NCBI RefSeq assembly: GCF_019583405.1
Contig: NZ_SZUU01000001.1
Location: 434,001-498,000 of the forward strand
Reading direction: 5' to 3'
DNA length: 64,000 nt
Origin: Bacteroides fragilis
Lineage (GTDB): Bacteria > Bacteroidota > Bacteroidia > Bacteroidales > Bacteroidaceae
The position numbers were made by a program, and so were the translations under genes. Under the pieces are notes generated by a model. It searched no databases and was not told the origin of the DNA. It was given only the letters and a program-made list of their open reading frames with translations. Shown here one piece after another: positions 52,503-62,726 of the stretch (position 1 is the stretch's first letter; the number at the start of each line of letters is the position of its first letter).

Positions 52503-54341
52503 GGTTGTGTCAAAACGTTGGCACAACCTTTTTTCTGCACAAAGCCCAGACTTTCTCAAGCCCGGGCTTTGTTATTACCCAAAGTTTTTGTAACTTTAGG
52601 CATAAAGTTTTCGTTATGGCAAAGTTACATTTTCGTCCTTACATTCCCAACCAAACCGTTCTTTTTCCACAAAGAATTGATGAAAACATAGCTGCGAACG
52701 CCCCGGTGCGCATTGTCAATGCTATTGTAGATAATCTCAATCTTGATAATTTCAAGAAGCTTTATAAGGCAACCGGTCGTTGTCCTTATCATCCTAAAAT
52801 GATGCTTAAGGTGATTATCTACGCCTATATGAACAATATCTATTCGTGCCGTAAAATAGAGAGTCTTCTTTTGCGTGATATTCATTATATCTGGCTTTCC
52901 GGCAACGAGCATCCGGATTTTATTACCATCAACCGTTTCCGTAATCGTGTAAAAGAGGAAATAAATACCGTATTCACGCAATTGGTTCTTGTCCTTGCCG
53001 ATAAAGGTTTCATCAGTCTTAACGTGGAGTATATCGATGGCACCAAGATTGAGTCCAAAGCCAACAAATATACTTTTGTCTGGCGCAAGACTGTCGAAAG
53101 GAACCGTCCAAAGCTGATGGATAAGATTCGCATCCTTCTGGAGCAGGTGAATGAGGCCATTGCACAGGAGAACTCCGTACAAGACACGCCCGTTCAATTC
53201 ACTCCCTCCATGCTCTCAGACATAGTGGATGAACTTAAAGAAGCCCTGGAACACCACCCGATAACAAAGGATAAGGAACAAAAGAAAGCCCTGCGCGAAA
53301 AGAAGAAACAGATCAGGGAACTCGAGGGGTACCGTGATAAGCTGCTAGAATACGATAATCACCTTGATACCCTGGGGGAACGTAATTCCTATTCTAAAAC
53401 CGATCCTGATGCCACATTCATGCGCATGAAAGAAGACGCCATGAGGAACGGGCAGACCAAGCCCGGATATAATCTGCAAACAGGTACCCAGAACCAATTC
53501 ATCATAGACTTCCGGCTGTTTCCCAACCCTACCGATACACTGACCCTCATACCTTTTTTCCACTCCTTCCGGCACCGCTATAACCGCTTACCCAGTATCG
53601 GTGTGGCAGACTCCGGTTACGGCTCGGAAGAAAATTACCGGTTCATGCAGGAGAATGGGATAGAAGCCTTTGTCAAGTACAACTACTTTCATAAAGAACA
53701 GCGTCCCCATTATACTCCCAATCCATTCCAGGCGGAAAGTCTCCATTACAATGCGGAAGAGGATTATTACGTTTGCCCTATGGGACAGCACATGAACCGT
53801 ATAGGAACCAAATGTGACAAAACAGCGGGCGGATACATCACCGAAAGTGCCCGGTATAAAGCAAAAAGATGCGAAGGTTGCCCTTTGCGTGGCAGTTGTT
53901 TTAAAGCCCGGGGGAACCGTATTATAGAAGTCAACCACCGGTTAAATCAATACAAACGGCAGGCGCGGGAAAGGCTGCTCTCAGAAGAAGGTATCAAGCA
54001 TAGAGGCAGGAGGTGTGTAGAACCGGAGGCTGTGTTTGGACAAATGAAATACAACATGGCATACCGACGCTTCCGGCATGTTGGAGAAGACAAGGTTACA
54101 ATGGACTTTGCTTTCTTTGCTATAGCCTTTAATATCAAAAAAATGTGTGCTAAACTGCTAAAAGCAGGGAAGGGGCTCATTACAGTTGTCAAATATATGT
54201 TTATCAGACTATTTATAACCCGGTATAATTGGAATATAGCAACTTGTTGCCAAATGGATGAAAAAAAGCAGCATAGGCAAAAGAAAATATAGCAGAACTG
54301 TAAACTATAAAAAAAGGTTGTGCCAACATTTTGACACAACC
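52503..54341 (+). mobile_element. IS1182-family insertion sequence, second type
   Basis: The element is about 1839 bp with 32-nt inverted repeats that differ at one position. Each end also folds on itself (GGTTGTG...CACAACC), followed by a T run reading inward, so the ends look like terminators. No clear target-site duplication is seen. It carries one intact transposase gene unrelated in detail to the 1750-bp element. Confidence 0.85.
52616..54292 (+). CDS. IS1182-type transposase
   Basis: This 558-aa transposase starts at ATG 52616 (MAKLHFRPYIPNQ). It has the N-terminal DUF772-like domain (YKATGRCPYHPKMMLKVIIYAYMNNIYSCRKIE), catalytic Asp in VEYIDGTKIES, Asp in SIGVADSGYGSEENY, a Cys cluster (AKRCEGCPLRGSCF) and the terminal VEPEAVFGQMKYNMAYRRFRH with the catalytic Glu. 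A central coiled-coil-like stretch (KEQKKALREKKKQIRELEGY) is present. The longer frame from 52493 runs through the inverted repeat and is rejected. Confidence 0.92.
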   Translation: MAKLHFRPYIPNQTVLFPQRIDENIAANAPVRIVNAIVDNLNLDNFKKLYKATGRCPYHPKMMLKVIIYAYMNNIYSCRKIESLLLRDIHYIWLSGNEHPDFITINRFRNRVKEEINTVFTQLVLVLADKGFISLNVEYIDGTKIESKANKYTFVWRKTVERNRPKLMDKIRILLEQVNEAIAQENSVQDTPVQFTPSMLSDIVDELKEALEHHPITKDKEQKKALREKKKQIRELEGYRDKLLEYDNHLDTLGERNSYSKTDPDATFMRMKEDAMRNGQTKPGYNLQTGTQNQFIIDFRLFPNPTDTLTLIPFFHSFRHRYNRLPSIGVADSGYGSEENYRFMQENGIEAFVKYNYFHKEQRPHYTPNPFQAESLHYNAEEDYYVCPMGQHMNRIGTKCDKTAGGYITESARYKAKRCEGCPLRGSCFKARGNRIIEVNHRLNQYKRQARERLLSEEGIKHRGRRCVEPEAVFGQMKYNMAYRRFRHVGEDKVTMDFAFFAIAFNIKKMCAKLLKAGKGLITVVKYMFIRLFITRYNWNIATCCQMDEKKQHRQKKI

Positions 54342-54366
54342 CCCTTTTATTATGCAGAAAAGTGAT

Positions 54367-54537
54367 TCAATCGTTATTATCTTCCTCGTCGTCGACCAAA
54401 TTATTAAGTTCCACTTCCAGATCAACCAACTCTTGCTCCCATATCTTCAGTATCTCTCTGGGGGTATCTTTGGGAGCTTTCTTAATTCTTTCCTGAGCAA
54501 GAGATACTTCATGCTCTAATTGTCTACGTCTACTCAT
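54367..54537 (-). CDS. 56-aa acidic small protein
   Basis: This small frame begins MSRRRQLEHEVSLAQE and ends in an acidic VDDEEDNND tail. The composition is strongly helical (charged heptad-like spacing) with a basic start. It lies 40 bp downstream of sucD on the same strand, with a leader AAAAGTT before the ATG, so it may belong to the sucC-sucD unit. Function unknown; I do not recognise the family. It ends just before the second-type IS. Confidence 0.65.
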   Translation of the reverse strand: MSRRRQLEHEVSLAQERIKKAPKDTPREILKIWEQELVDLEVELNNLVDDEEDNND

Positions 54538-54577
54538 AACTTTTAATTTGTAGTTTGATAAATTAAAAAAGAATTGT

Positions 54578-55447
54578 TTAGAAACTGCCTTTTAGTAAAT
54601 CCGGTATTTTCGAAGGTTCACCGGCAACTCTGATTCCTGCAGCTTCCAATGCTGAAATCTTTTCGGCTGCAGAACCTGAACTTCCGGATATAATAGCTCC
54701 GGCATGTCCCATCTGTTTGCCTGGCGGAGCAGATTTTCCTGCAATAAATGCCACCACAGGTTTAGTCACATGTTCACGAATGTATGTTGCGGCCACCTCT
54801 TCTGCGTTGCCCCCAATCTCACCAATCATCACAATGGCATCAGTTTGCGGATCATTTTGCAACATTCCCAAAAGATCACGAAAATAAAGTCCGACAACCG
54901 GATCACCTCCCATACCAATGGCAGTGGACTGTCCCATACCTTTAGCAGTCAAATGCGATACGATTTCATAGGTCAATGTCCCGCTACGGCTGATCACTCC
55001 TATATTGCCCGGAGTGAACACTTGCCCAGGAAGAATACCTACCAGACTTTTCCCAGGAGAGATCAGACCGGGGCAATTCGGCCCAATGAGTTTAGCTCCT
55101 TTCAGTTCGACAAATCGGTAGGCCTTTATTATATCCAATGTAGGAATTCCTTCTGTGATACAAATTATCAGCCGGATACCGGCATCGGCAGCCTCCATTA
55201 TAGCATCGGCAGCAAAGCGTGCCGGTACGAAAATGACAGATGTATTGGCTTGCGTTCGGCGAACAGCCTCATACATGGTATTGAATACCGGAAAGGTATC
55301 ATCTATCATTGTTCCTCCTTTGCCGGGCGATGTACCGCCCACCACATTTGTTCCGTATTCAGCCATCTTTTTGGCATGAAAGAGTCCGTCCCTGCCTGTG
55401 ATACCCTGCACCAAAAGTCGGGTAGATTTATCAATAAGTATGCTCAT
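54578..55447 (-). CDS. sucD: Succinyl-CoA synthetase alpha subunit
   Basis: This 289-aa subunit binds CoA and carries the phosphohistidine. It has the N-terminal [16 protein letters not shown], the [10 protein letters not shown] motif, [10 protein letters not shown], and the [15 protein letters not shown] segment holding the active-site His. It overlaps sucC by 4 bp (ATGA-type), giving coupled translation. The pair interconverts succinate and succinyl-CoA, which serves the propionate branch in Bacteroides. Confidence 0.97.
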   Translation of the reverse strand: MSILIDKSTRLLVQGITGRDGLFHAKKMAEYGTNVVGGTSPGKGGTMIDDTFPVFNTMYEAVRRTQANTSVIFVPARFAADAIMEAADAGIRLIICITEGIPTLDIIKAYRFVELKGAKLIGPNCPGLISPGKSLVGILPGQVFTPGNIGVISRSGTLTYEIVSHLTAKGMGQSTAIGMGGDPVVGLYFRDLLGMLQNDPQTDAIVMIGEIGGNAEEVAATYIREHVTKPVVAFIAGKSAPPGKQMGHAGAIISGSSGSAAEKISALEAAGIRVAGEPSKIPDLLKGSF

Positions 55448-56592
55448 ATCGATTCTTTCTTTAATGATTCTATAGCCATTTTAGTGGCTTCTTCCATTGT
55501 TTGGGCCACTTGAAAACGGTTATTTTTGCGCAATAATTCACGTCCCATATTTCCATTGGTACCTGTAAGCCGCACAATAATAGGAATATCCGTTTGTATC
55601 TGCTCAAACGCCTGCAATAGTCCGATGGCTACATCGTCACATCGGGTGATACCTCCGAAAATATTGATAAAGACTACTTTGACTTTTTTGTCATCCAGCA
55701 ATAATCTCATAGCTTCTATCACCTTGACAGGATTTGAACTACCGCCAATATCAAGGAAATTAGCCGGATTTCCTCCATAAAGCTTGATCATATCCATAGT
55801 TGTCATAGCCAGACCGGCTCCATTAACCATACAGCCTATCTCGCCGTCCATACGCACATAGCTGAATCCTCTTTCTTTGGCAATCGCTTCCAACTTCTCA
55901 TCTTCTGTGGGCTCTGATAACTTCTGTAAGTCCGGATGACGATAAAGTGCATTATCATCAAAAACCATTTTGGCATCAATAGCCAATAATGTCCCAACAG
56001 GGGTAAGTACCAATGGATTAATTTCAGCAAGTGAAGCATCTTTTTCAATAAATGCTTTGTAAAGATCCTGAATAATAGTTGCCATCCGGTTAGCTTGCTC
56101 AGCTTGTTCAAAGAGAGAGAAAGCAAACTTATGTGCCAGATAATCGGGAACTCCGATTAGAGGATCAATGCTGCAACGTATTATCTTTTCCGGAGATTGG
56201 CGGGCTACTTCCTCGATGTCCATACCACCGGCCGCACTCATAATCAGCGTGACAGAGCGCGTATTACGGTCTATCGTAAAACTGATGTAATATTCGGCTG
56301 CAATGTTGACAGCCTCACTAAGAAGAATCTTGGTGACGGGATAACCTTTTATAGTCATCTCCAAAATAGTTTGAGCGTATTGGTAGACATCTCTATCATT
56401 ATTGGCCAACTTTACTCCGCCGGCTTTTCCCCGCCCGCCGGTCAGCACTTGGGCTTTTATGGCTACCCGGTTTACCCCCATTCGGTGATAAGCAGCCACA
56501 GCCCCATCTGCCGTATGGCATAAAGCATGCCTCTCGACAGGTATTCCGTAAGTGGAGAAAATCTCCTTTGCCTGATATTCGTGTACTTTCAT
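55444..56592 (-). CDS. sucC: Succinyl-CoA synthetase beta subunit
   Basis: This 382-aa ATP-grasp subunit begins [19 protein letters not shown] and shows [35 protein letters not shown] and [13 protein letters not shown], all family hallmarks. It binds the nucleotide and partners with SucD. It heads the sucC-sucD operon. Confidence 0.97.
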   Translation of the reverse strand: MKVHEYQAKEIFSTYGIPVERHALCHTADGAVAAYHRMGVNRVAIKAQVLTGGRGKAGGVKLANNDRDVYQYAQTILEMTIKGYPVTKILLSEAVNIAAEYYISFTIDRNTRSVTLIMSAAGGMDIEEVARQSPEKIIRCSIDPLIGVPDYLAHKFAFSLFEQAEQANRMATIIQDLYKAFIEKDASLAEINPLVLTPVGTLLAIDAKMVFDDNALYRHPDLQKLSEPTEDEKLEAIAKERGFSYVRMDGEIGCMVNGAGLAMTTMDMIKLYGGNPANFLDIGGSSNPVKVIEAMRLLLDDKKVKVVFINIFGGITRCDDVAIGLLQAFEQIQTDIPIIVRLTGTNGNMGRELLRKNNRFQVAQTMEEATKMAIESLKKESI

Positions 56593-56730
56593 TGGATAAA
56601 ATAGGTTTATTATCCAATTATAACAAAAGTGTTGGCAAAAAAGTTGTAAACTGTCCGCGTCCCTTCATTGCAGCCCAGAGCGATCTTTACAGATAGAACG
56701 ATGAGAGTAACTTATGACCTTAAAACAAAA

Positions 56731-56775
56731 ACACACAGCACCGGAATCCTACATAAAGATTCCGATGCTGTGTGT
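56731..56775 (-). terminator. Terminator after fabD
   Basis: An 18-bp stem (56731-56748 with 56758-56775, 17 of 18 paired) with core CACACAGCA is followed on the reverse strand by a T-rich TTTTGTTTT. Confidence 0.85.
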
Positions 56776-56797
56776 TAAGAGTGGTCTATCAATAGAC

Positions 56798-57685
56798 TTA
56801 TGCTATTCCGTGAGCCGAAACTGTAGAGTCGATCTTCTTGATCAATCCCTGCAATACGGCACCCGGTCCACATTCTGTGAAGTCGGTAGCACCATCGGCA
56901 ACCATATTTTTTACGGTCTGTGTCCAACGTACAGAAGCAGTCAGCTGAGCAACCAGATTCTTCTTGATTTCCTGCGGGTCTGTATGGGGCAGGGCATCTA
57001 CATTCTGATAAACCGGACATTTCGGTGTGTGGAACTCAGTCGCGTTAATGGCAGCTTCCAATTCTACTTTGGCAGGATCCATCAGAGGAGAATGGAATGC
57101 ACCGCCTACTTTCAACGGAAGCGCACGCTTAGCTCCGGCTGCTTTCATCAGTTCACAAGCTTTTTCGATACCCGGTACAGATCCGGAAATTACAATCTGT
57201 CCCGGACAGTTGTAATTGGCAGGTACACAAACTTCTCCTTCAGCGGTAACAGAAGCACAGATTTCTTCTACTTTCTCATCCGGTAAAGCTATAATAGCAG
57301 CCATTGTAGAAGGAGTTGCCTCACAAGCTTTCTGCATAGCCATGGCACGTGCATAAACCAATTTTAAGCCGTCTTCAAAAGACAGAGCGCCGGCAGCGAC
57401 CAATGCAGAAAACTCACCCAGTGAGTGTCCGGCAGTCATTTCAGGTTTGAAGTCGTCACCCATGCAAAGTGCAGAAATAACAGAGTGGAGGAATACAGCA
57501 GGCTGAGTAACCTTGGTCTGACGAAGATCTTCGTCCGTACCGTTGAACATAATATCTGTAATGCGATATCCCAGGATATCATTTGCTTTTTCAAACAATT
57601 CTTTTGCTAAAGCTGAAGTTTCATACAGGTCCTTACCCATACCTACGAACTGGGCACCTTGACCGGGGAATACAAATGCTTTCAT
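56798..57685 (-). CDS. fabD: Malonyl-CoA:ACP transacylase
   Basis: This 295-aa enzyme loads malonyl groups onto acyl carrier protein for fatty acid synthesis. The N-terminal VFPGQGAQFVGMGKDLY, nucleophile Ser88 in GHSLGE and FHSPLMDPA (with the catalytic His) are present. ATG 57685 gives the canonical start; the longer frame covers the promoter. It is a single gene with a terminator. Confidence 0.97.
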   Translation of the reverse strand: MKAFVFPGQGAQFVGMGKDLYETSALAKELFEKANDILGYRITDIMFNGTDEDLRQTKVTQPAVFLHSVISALCMGDDFKPEMTAGHSLGEFSALVAAGALSFEDGLKLVYARAMAMQKACEATPSTMAAIIALPDEKVEEICASVTAEGEVCVPANYNCPGQIVISGSVPGIEKACELMKAAGAKRALPLKVGGAFHSPLMDPAKVELEAAINATEFHTPKCPVYQNVDALPHTDPQEIKKNLVAQLTASVRWTQTVKNMVADGATDFTECGPGAVLQGLIKKIDSTVSAHGIA

Positions 57686-57715
57686 ATTTTTGTTTTTTAA
57701 TTTAATTTGCGGGTG

Positions 57716-57723
57716 CAAAGTTA
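57716..57723 (-). promoter_or_regulatory. -7 box of the fabD promoter
   Basis: Reverse-strand TAACTTTG lies 30 bp upstream of the start. No good -33 box was found at 19-21 nt. Confidence 0.5.
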
Positions 57724-57788
57724 TATATTTTTGCAATATCATAGCACAGATTTGGTGAAATTGTGCAATGGACAATATGTTTTTCAGC

Positions 57789-58622
57789 CTATTCTACCTT
57801 ATTATCGTCCCATATCCGGGCTTTCTCAGGGCCCCAGAAGTGACATAACGGTCCGTTGCCATGTCCGATAATTATTTCCTTGCCGGCATCAATAGCTTTG
57901 CTTACATAACTCTTTGCCTTGCCAACTGCCTGGTCCATAGGAAGTCCTAATGCCAGATAAGTGGCGATCGAAGAAGAAAGGGTGCATCCCGTCCCATGCA
58001 AATTCCGGCTCTCTATCTTTTTCTCCTTATATATATAGGTGTTCCCATCGGTAAACAACACATCCTGCATTTCGTTTCCCTCCAGATGTCCTCCTTTCAC
58101 CAATACCGCTGTATGATACTCTTCTGAAAGTTGCCGGACAGCTTCCTTCATCTCTTCTGCTGTTGTGATTTTCTTTCCGGTCAGTACCTCCGTTTCATCC
58201 AGATTGGGAGTGATCAGGCTTGTAAGTGGAAAAAGTTCTTCTTTGATCAACTGTATTGCATCTTCTACCATCAACTTCCGTCCACTGGTTGAAACCATGA
58301 CGGGATCATAAACTATCGGACAATGAGGATACTTTAGCAGGCATCCGGCAATAATCTTCACAAGCACCGGTTCACTCACCATACCTATTTTCAGGGCATC
58401 CGGACGCAAATCTTCCATAACCGCTTCAATCTGTCCCTGCACTATCTCAGCGGGAACTGTATGCACAGCTTTTACTCCTTTTGTATTCTGCACGGTAACA
58501 GCAGTAATTACCGATGCCGCATATGCTCCCAAGGCAGAAATCGTTTTTATATCTGCCTGAATGCCTGCCCCGCCCGAACAGTCGGAGCCGGCAATGGAAA
58601 GAACGACCGGATAAGTTTTCAT
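57789..58622 (-). CDS. thiD: Hydroxymethylpyrimidine/phosphomethylpyrimidine kinase
   Basis: This 277-aa ribokinase-like enzyme phosphorylates HMP and HMP-P in thiamine synthesis. It has AGSDCSGGAGIQADIKT near the N-terminus, VYDPVMVSTSGRKL in the middle and the anion-hole GTGCTLSSSIA near the end. ATG 58622 is the family start. It is a single gene, not in a thiamine operon here, with a perfect promoter. Confidence 0.94.
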   Translation of the reverse strand: MKTYPVVLSIAGSDCSGGAGIQADIKTISALGAYAASVITAVTVQNTKGVKAVHTVPAEIVQGQIEAVMEDLRPDALKIGMVSEPVLVKIIAGCLLKYPHCPIVYDPVMVSTSGRKLMVEDAIQLIKEELFPLTSLITPNLDETEVLTGKKITTAEEMKEAVRQLSEEYHTAVLVKGGHLEGNEMQDVLFTDGNTYIYKEKKIESRNLHGTGCTLSSSIATYLALGLPMDQAVGKAKSYVSKAIDAGKEIIIGHGNGPLCHFWGPEKARIWDDNKVE

Positions 58623-58647
58623 TTTAGTTTTTTTAATAGTTTGGAGG

Positions 58648-58679
58648 CAAAGATAGGATAAAAACAAAGAAGATACAAA
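58648..58679 (-). promoter_or_regulatory. Promoter of thiD
   Basis: On the reverse strand TTTG (58676-58679), 20 nt and TATCTTTG (58648-58655) match the consensus perfectly. The leader is short (about 20 nt), leaving no room for a TPP riboswitch. Confidence 0.78.
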
Positions 58680-58908
58680 ATGACATACCCTATAAAATAC
58701 AATAAGTCCCTCGTATCGCTCGAGGGTATGCGACTACCGAAGGAACTGATTATAAAGACTCCCCGGCTTTCTGTACTTTCTACAATTACTATCGTTCACC
58801 GAGGGTAGAAATACATATTGTTATCGATACAATAAGATGAATACTTCTTAGTGTAAAATTTACGATATGTATATATATGAAAAACAATGCTTTATAGCAT
58901 ATTATTTA
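58680..58908. other. Intergenic region upstream of the xylose operon
   Basis: This stretch contains a CCCTCG/CGAGGG inverted repeat (58708-58726), and CGAGGGTA recurs near 58799. It otherwise carries no gene. The repeat could be a regulator site or an old repeat remnant. Confidence 0.35.
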
Positions 58909-58941
58909 TTTGTTTACCGTGTGATAATATCTCTATATTTG
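58909..58941 (+). promoter_or_regulatory. Promoter of the xylose operon
   Basis: TTTG (58909-58912), 21 nt and TATATTTG (58934-58941) match the Bacteroides consensus exactly, 22 bp before the regulator start. The ATATC/GATA-rich segment between may include a regulator site. Confidence 0.75.
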
Positions 58942-58963
58942 CAGCAATCAAAGACTCAATATT

Positions 58964-59695
58964 ATGCATGACATACCCAAACAAATCCCATTGGCAAACA
59001 ATCACATCTCAGTGGACTGTGTAGTGATCGGTTTTGACGGAGAACAACTCAAAGTTCTGCTGATTAATCGGATAGGAGAGGAAAACGGAAAAATTTATCG
59101 TGACATGAAACTTCCCGGAAGCCTGATCTATATGGATGAAGACCTGGACGAAGCAGCCCAGCGGGTCTTATTCGAACTGACCGGTATCCGAAACGTCAAC
59201 CTGATGCAATTTAAGGCATTCGGTTCCAAAAACCGGACGAGCAATCCCAAAGATGTACATTGGTTGGAACGGGCTATGCAATCGAAAGTGGAACGCATAG
59301 TCACCATAGCTTATCTGTCGATGGTAAAGATAGACCGGGCACTGGACAAGAATCTGGATGAATTTCAAGCCTGTTGGGTAGCGTTGAAAGACATAAAGAC
59401 ATTGGCTTTCGACCATAACTTGATAATCAGAGAGGCGCTGACTTATATCCGGCAATTCGTAGAGTTTAATCCTTCGATGCTATTCGACTTGTTGCCGCGT
59501 AAGTTCACCGCATCTCAGTTACGAATCCTGTTCGAACTGGTATATGACAAAGCAGTGGATGTGCGTAACTTCCATAAAAAGATAGCTCTGATGGACTACG
59601 TTGTACCGCTGGAAGAGAAACAAACCGGAGTAGCCCATCGGGCAGCCCGTTATTATAAGTTCGACAGGAAGATATATAATAAGACAAGACGATAA
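58964..59695 (+). CDS. Nudix-family (NrtR-like) pentose regulator
   Basis: This 243-aa protein has a non-catalytic Nudix domain (residues 15-150; DCVVIGFDGEQLKVLLINRI, then LPGSLIYMDEDLDEAAQRVLFELTGI, a degenerate Nudix box) and a C-terminal winged-helix domain (PRKFTASQLRILFELVYDKAVDVRNFHKKI). This is the architecture of NrtR-type regulators such as AraR in B. thetaiotaomicron. It heads a run with xylB, xylA and a sugar symporter, so it is probably a xylose-responsive regulator of its own operon. Confidence 0.9.
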   Translation: MHDIPKQIPLANNHISVDCVVIGFDGEQLKVLLINRIGEENGKIYRDMKLPGSLIYMDEDLDEAAQRVLFELTGIRNVNLMQFKAFGSKNRTSNPKDVHWLERAMQSKVERIVTIAYLSMVKIDRALDKNLDEFQACWVALKDIKTLAFDHNLIIREALTYIRQFVEFNPSMLFDLLPRKFTASQLRILFELVYDKAVDVRNFHKKIALMDYVVPLEEKQTGVAHRAARYYKFDRKIYNKTRR

Positions 59696-59746
59696 CCCCC
59701 AATCGGGATTTAATATTAAACTACAAATAAATTAATAAACAGTATC

Positions 59747-61252
59747 ATGTTTTTATTAGGTTATGATATAGGCAGCTCTTCGGTTAAGGCGAGCCTGGTA
59801 GATGCAGAAACAGGTAAATGTGTCGCTTCTGCGTTCTTTCCGAAAACAGAGGCGGGCATCATTGCCGTACGTCCGGGATGGGCAGAGCAAGAACCGGAAA
59901 GTTGGTGGGAGAACTTGAAACTCTCCACCCGATCCATTCTCTCGGAATCACGGGTAGATGCCAAAGACATCAAAGCCATCGGCATCTCTTATCAGATGCA
60001 CGGTCTGGTGTGTGTGGACAAATGGCAGCGCGCATTGCGTCCGGCTATTATCTGGTGCGATTCACGTGCGGTCTCCTACGGGCAGAGGGCATTCGAGGCA
60101 ATCGGTGAGAAGTTCTGTCTGGCACATTTGCTTAACTCTCCCGGAAACTTTACTGCTTCAAAACTGGCATGGGTGAAAGAAAACGAACCGGATATCTATG
60201 AACAGATCGATAAAATCATGTTGCCAGGAGATTACATTGCCATGAAACTGAGCGGTGAAGTATGTACGACAATAGAGGGACTCTCCGAAGGAATGCTTTG
60301 GGACTTCCGAAACAACCGTCCGGCCGACTTCCTGATGCAATATTACGGAATCGATCCTTCGCTGATCGCCGACATCCGGCCTACTTTCGCCGAACAGGGA
60401 CGACTGACAGGTGCGGCTGCCCGGAAACTCGGGTTGCAAGAAGGCACTCCGATCACTTACCGTGCAGGAGACCAGCCCAACAACGCTCTTTCCCTGAATG
60501 TGTTCAATCCGGGTGAGATAGCTTCCACAGCCGGAACATCGGGAGTCGTATACGGAGTAAACGGTGAAATCAATTATGATCCGCAGTCACGTGTCAACAC
60601 CTTTGCCCATGTCAACCATACTGCTGCCGATCCCCGCCTCGGCGTATTGCTCTGTATTAATGGAACGGGGATTCTCAACTCGTGGATCAGGCGCAATGTT
60701 GCCCCCGAAGGTATTTCGTACGCCGAGATGAACCGTTTTGCTTCATCCGTTCCCATCGGCAGTGCAGGTATCAGCATCCTTCCTTTCGGCAACGGAGCAG
60801 AACGAATGCTCGATAATCGGGCAACCGGCTGCGGTATACACGGCGTAGACTTCAACAGGCATGACAAGTCACATCTGATCCGGGCGGCACAGGAAGGAAT
60901 CGTCTTTTCATTTAAATATGGCATCGACATTATGGAAGAGATGGGCATCCCCATTAAAAAGATCCATGCCGGACACGCCAATATGTTTCTGAGTTCCGTT
61001 TTTCGCGAGACACTGGCCGGTACGACGGGAGCCACCATCGAACTCTATGACACAGACGGTTCCGTTGGTGCAGCCAAAGGAGCAGGAATGGGAGCGGGCA
61101 TATATAAAGACCATGAAGAAGCATTCGCCACTCTCGATAAGCTGACAGTCGTAGAACCGGATGCCGGCAAACAACAGGAATACACTGATGCATACGCACG
61201 GTGGAAACAATGTCTGACTCAGTCCATGCAGACAGAAACAGAGAATAAGTAA
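59747..61252 (+). CDS. xylB: Xylulokinase
   Basis: This 501-aa FGGY-family kinase converts D-xylulose to xylulose 5-phosphate. It has the ATP-binding [15 protein letters not shown] start, the SYQMHGLVC substrate segment, CDSRA, and the AGTSGVVYG motif before the C-terminal domain. Position between the regulator and xylA supports D-xylulose as substrate. It lies 51 bp after the regulator. Confidence 0.95.
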   Translation: MFLLGYDIGSSSVKASLVDAETGKCVASAFFPKTEAGIIAVRPGWAEQEPESWWENLKLSTRSILSESRVDAKDIKAIGISYQMHGLVCVDKWQRALRPAIIWCDSRAVSYGQRAFEAIGEKFCLAHLLNSPGNFTASKLAWVKENEPDIYEQIDKIMLPGDYIAMKLSGEVCTTIEGLSEGMLWDFRNNRPADFLMQYYGIDPSLIADIRPTFAEQGRLTGAAARKLGLQEGTPITYRAGDQPNNALSLNVFNPGEIASTAGTSGVVYGVNGEINYDPQSRVNTFAHVNHTAADPRLGVLLCINGTGILNSWIRRNVAPEGISYAEMNRFASSVPIGSAGISILPFGNGAERMLDNRATGCGIHGVDFNRHDKSHLIRAAQEGIVFSFKYGIDIMEEMGIPIKKIHAGHANMFLSSVFRETLAGTTGATIELYDTDGSVGAAKGAGMGAGIYKDHEEAFATLDKLTVVEPDAGKQQEYTDAYARWKQCLTQSMQTETENK

Positions 61253-61286
61253 TCATTAAGAATAGAATATTAATCATTCCGGCTTT

Positions 61287-61325
61287 CTTTCTTCTTCCCA
61301 AAGGAAGAAGAAAGGGCAAAGCCCT
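61287..61325 (+). promoter_or_regulatory. Intercistronic hairpins between xylB and xylA
   Basis: CTTTCTTCTTCC pairs perfectly with GGAAGAAGAAAG around a 4-nt CAAA loop (61287-61314), and GGGCAAAGCCC follows (61313-61325, sharing two bases). No T run follows, so it is a stability or processing element and not an ordinary terminator. Confidence 0.6.
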
Positions 61326-61341
61326 TAAAATTTTAAATAAG

Positions 61342-62661
61342 ATGGCAACAAAAGAGTACTTCCCGGGTATAGGGAAAATTAAATTTGAAGGTAAAGACAG
61401 TAAGAACCCGATGGCATTTCGCTATTATGATGCCGAGAAAATGATCAACGGGCGTAGTATGAAAGATTGGTTAAAGTTTGCAATGGCGTGGTGGCATACA
61501 CTTTGTGCCGAAGGCGGTGACCAGTTTGGGGGCGGAACCAAACAGTTCCCATGGAACGGTGACCCTGATCCCGTGCAGGCAGCTAAGAATAAAATGGATG
61601 CCGGTTTCGAGTTTATGCAGAAAATGGGCATCGGGTACTATTGCTTCCATGATGTCGATCTGGTTACGGAAGCCGACAGCATCGAAGCCTATGAGGCCAA
61701 CCTGAAAGAACTGGTTGCTTATGCTAAGCAGAAACAGTCCGAGACAGGCATCAAACTGTTGTGGGGAACGGCCAATGTATTCAGCCACGCACGTTACATG
61801 AACGGCGCAGCCACCAATCCCGATTTTGATGTTGTGGCCCGCGCCGCTGTCCAGATAAAGAATGCGATTGATGCCACCATTGAACTGGGAGGTACGAACT
61901 ATGTCTTTTGGGGTGGACGCGAAGGGTATATGTCGTTGCTGAATACTGATCAGAAACGCGAAAAAGAACATCTGGCACAGATGCTGACCATCGCCCGTGA
62001 TTATGGGCGTGCACGTGGTTTCAAGGGCACTTTCCTGATTGAACCGAAACCCATGGAACCGACAAAGCATCAGTATGATGTCGATACAGAGACAGTTATT
62101 GGCTTCCTGAAGGCTCACGGACTGGATCAAGACTTCAAGGTGAATATCGAAGTGAATCATGCCACCCTTGCGGGACATACGTTCGAACATGAACTGGCGG
62201 TGGCCGTAGACAACGGAATGTTGGGATCTATCGACGCAAACCGCGGCGATTATCAGAACGGATGGGATACGGATCAATTTCCGATTGACAACTTCGAACT
62301 GACACAAGCCATGATGCAGATTATCCGTAACGACGGATTGGGTAACGGCGGTACAAACTTCGATGCCAAAACTCGCCGGAACTCTACTGACCCGGAAGAT
62401 ATCTTTATCGCACATATTGCCGGAATGGATGCCATGGCACGTGCCTTGGAAAGCGCAGCCAATCTGCTCAACGAGTCACCTTACCAGAAAATGTTGTCCG
62501 ACCGTTATGCCTCGTTCGATGCGGGCAAAGGCAAGGAGTTCGAAGAAGGAAAACTCAGCCTGGAGGAACTGGTTGCTTATGCCAAAGCCAACGGAGAACC
62601 GAAGCAGACCAGCGGCCAACAGGAACTGTATGAAGCACTCGTTAATATCTACTCATTATAA
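61342..62661 (+). CDS. xylA: Xylose isomerase
   Basis: This 439-aa cytoplasmic enzyme interconverts D-xylose and D-xylulose. Catalytic His103 and Asp106 lie in CFHDVDL; the metal ligands follow in [18 protein letters not shown] and later in SIDANRGD. It is the longer class II type (about 440 aa). The middle of the xylose operon. Confidence 0.97.
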   Translation: MATKEYFPGIGKIKFEGKDSKNPMAFRYYDAEKMINGRSMKDWLKFAMAWWHTLCAEGGDQFGGGTKQFPWNGDPDPVQAAKNKMDAGFEFMQKMGIGYYCFHDVDLVTEADSIEAYEANLKELVAYAKQKQSETGIKLLWGTANVFSHARYMNGAATNPDFDVVARAAVQIKNAIDATIELGGTNYVFWGGREGYMSLLNTDQKREKEHLAQMLTIARDYGRARGFKGTFLIEPKPMEPTKHQYDVDTETVIGFLKAHGLDQDFKVNIEVNHATLAGHTFEHELAVAVDNGMLGSIDANRGDYQNGWDTDQFPIDNFELTQAMMQIIRNDGLGNGGTNFDAKTRRNSTDPEDIFIAHIAGMDAMARALESAANLLNESPYQKMLSDRYASFDAGKGKEFEEGKLSLEELVAYAKANGEPKQTSGQQELYEALVNIYSL

Positions 62662-62672
62662 GTCCGTATTTC

Positions 62673-62705
62673 ACGGTCTGCAGGCTCTTGTTGCCTGCAG
62701 ACCGT
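62673..62705 (+). promoter_or_regulatory. Strong hairpin between xylA and the symporter gene
   Basis: ACGGTCTGCAGGC pairs with GCCTGCAGACCGT (13 bp) around a 7-nt loop, 11 bp past the xylA stop and 21 bp before the symporter ATG. Only a short A tract follows, so it likely modulates mRNA stability or lowers symporter expression instead of ending all transcription. Confidence 0.65.
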
Positions 62706-62726
62706 AATTCAAAAAAAGCTAATGCC

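Noticed and set aside
54331..54519. 62-aa forward frame after the second-type IS
   Set aside because: It is antisense to the better supported 56-aa acidic protein frame.
57623..58963. TPP riboswitch upstream of thiD
   Set aside because: The predicted leader is only about 20 nt, and no TPP-box sequence is visible in the spacer.
61471..62415. 314-aa reverse-strand frame opposite xylA
   Set aside because: xylA is certain, and the antisense frame arises from its codon bias.
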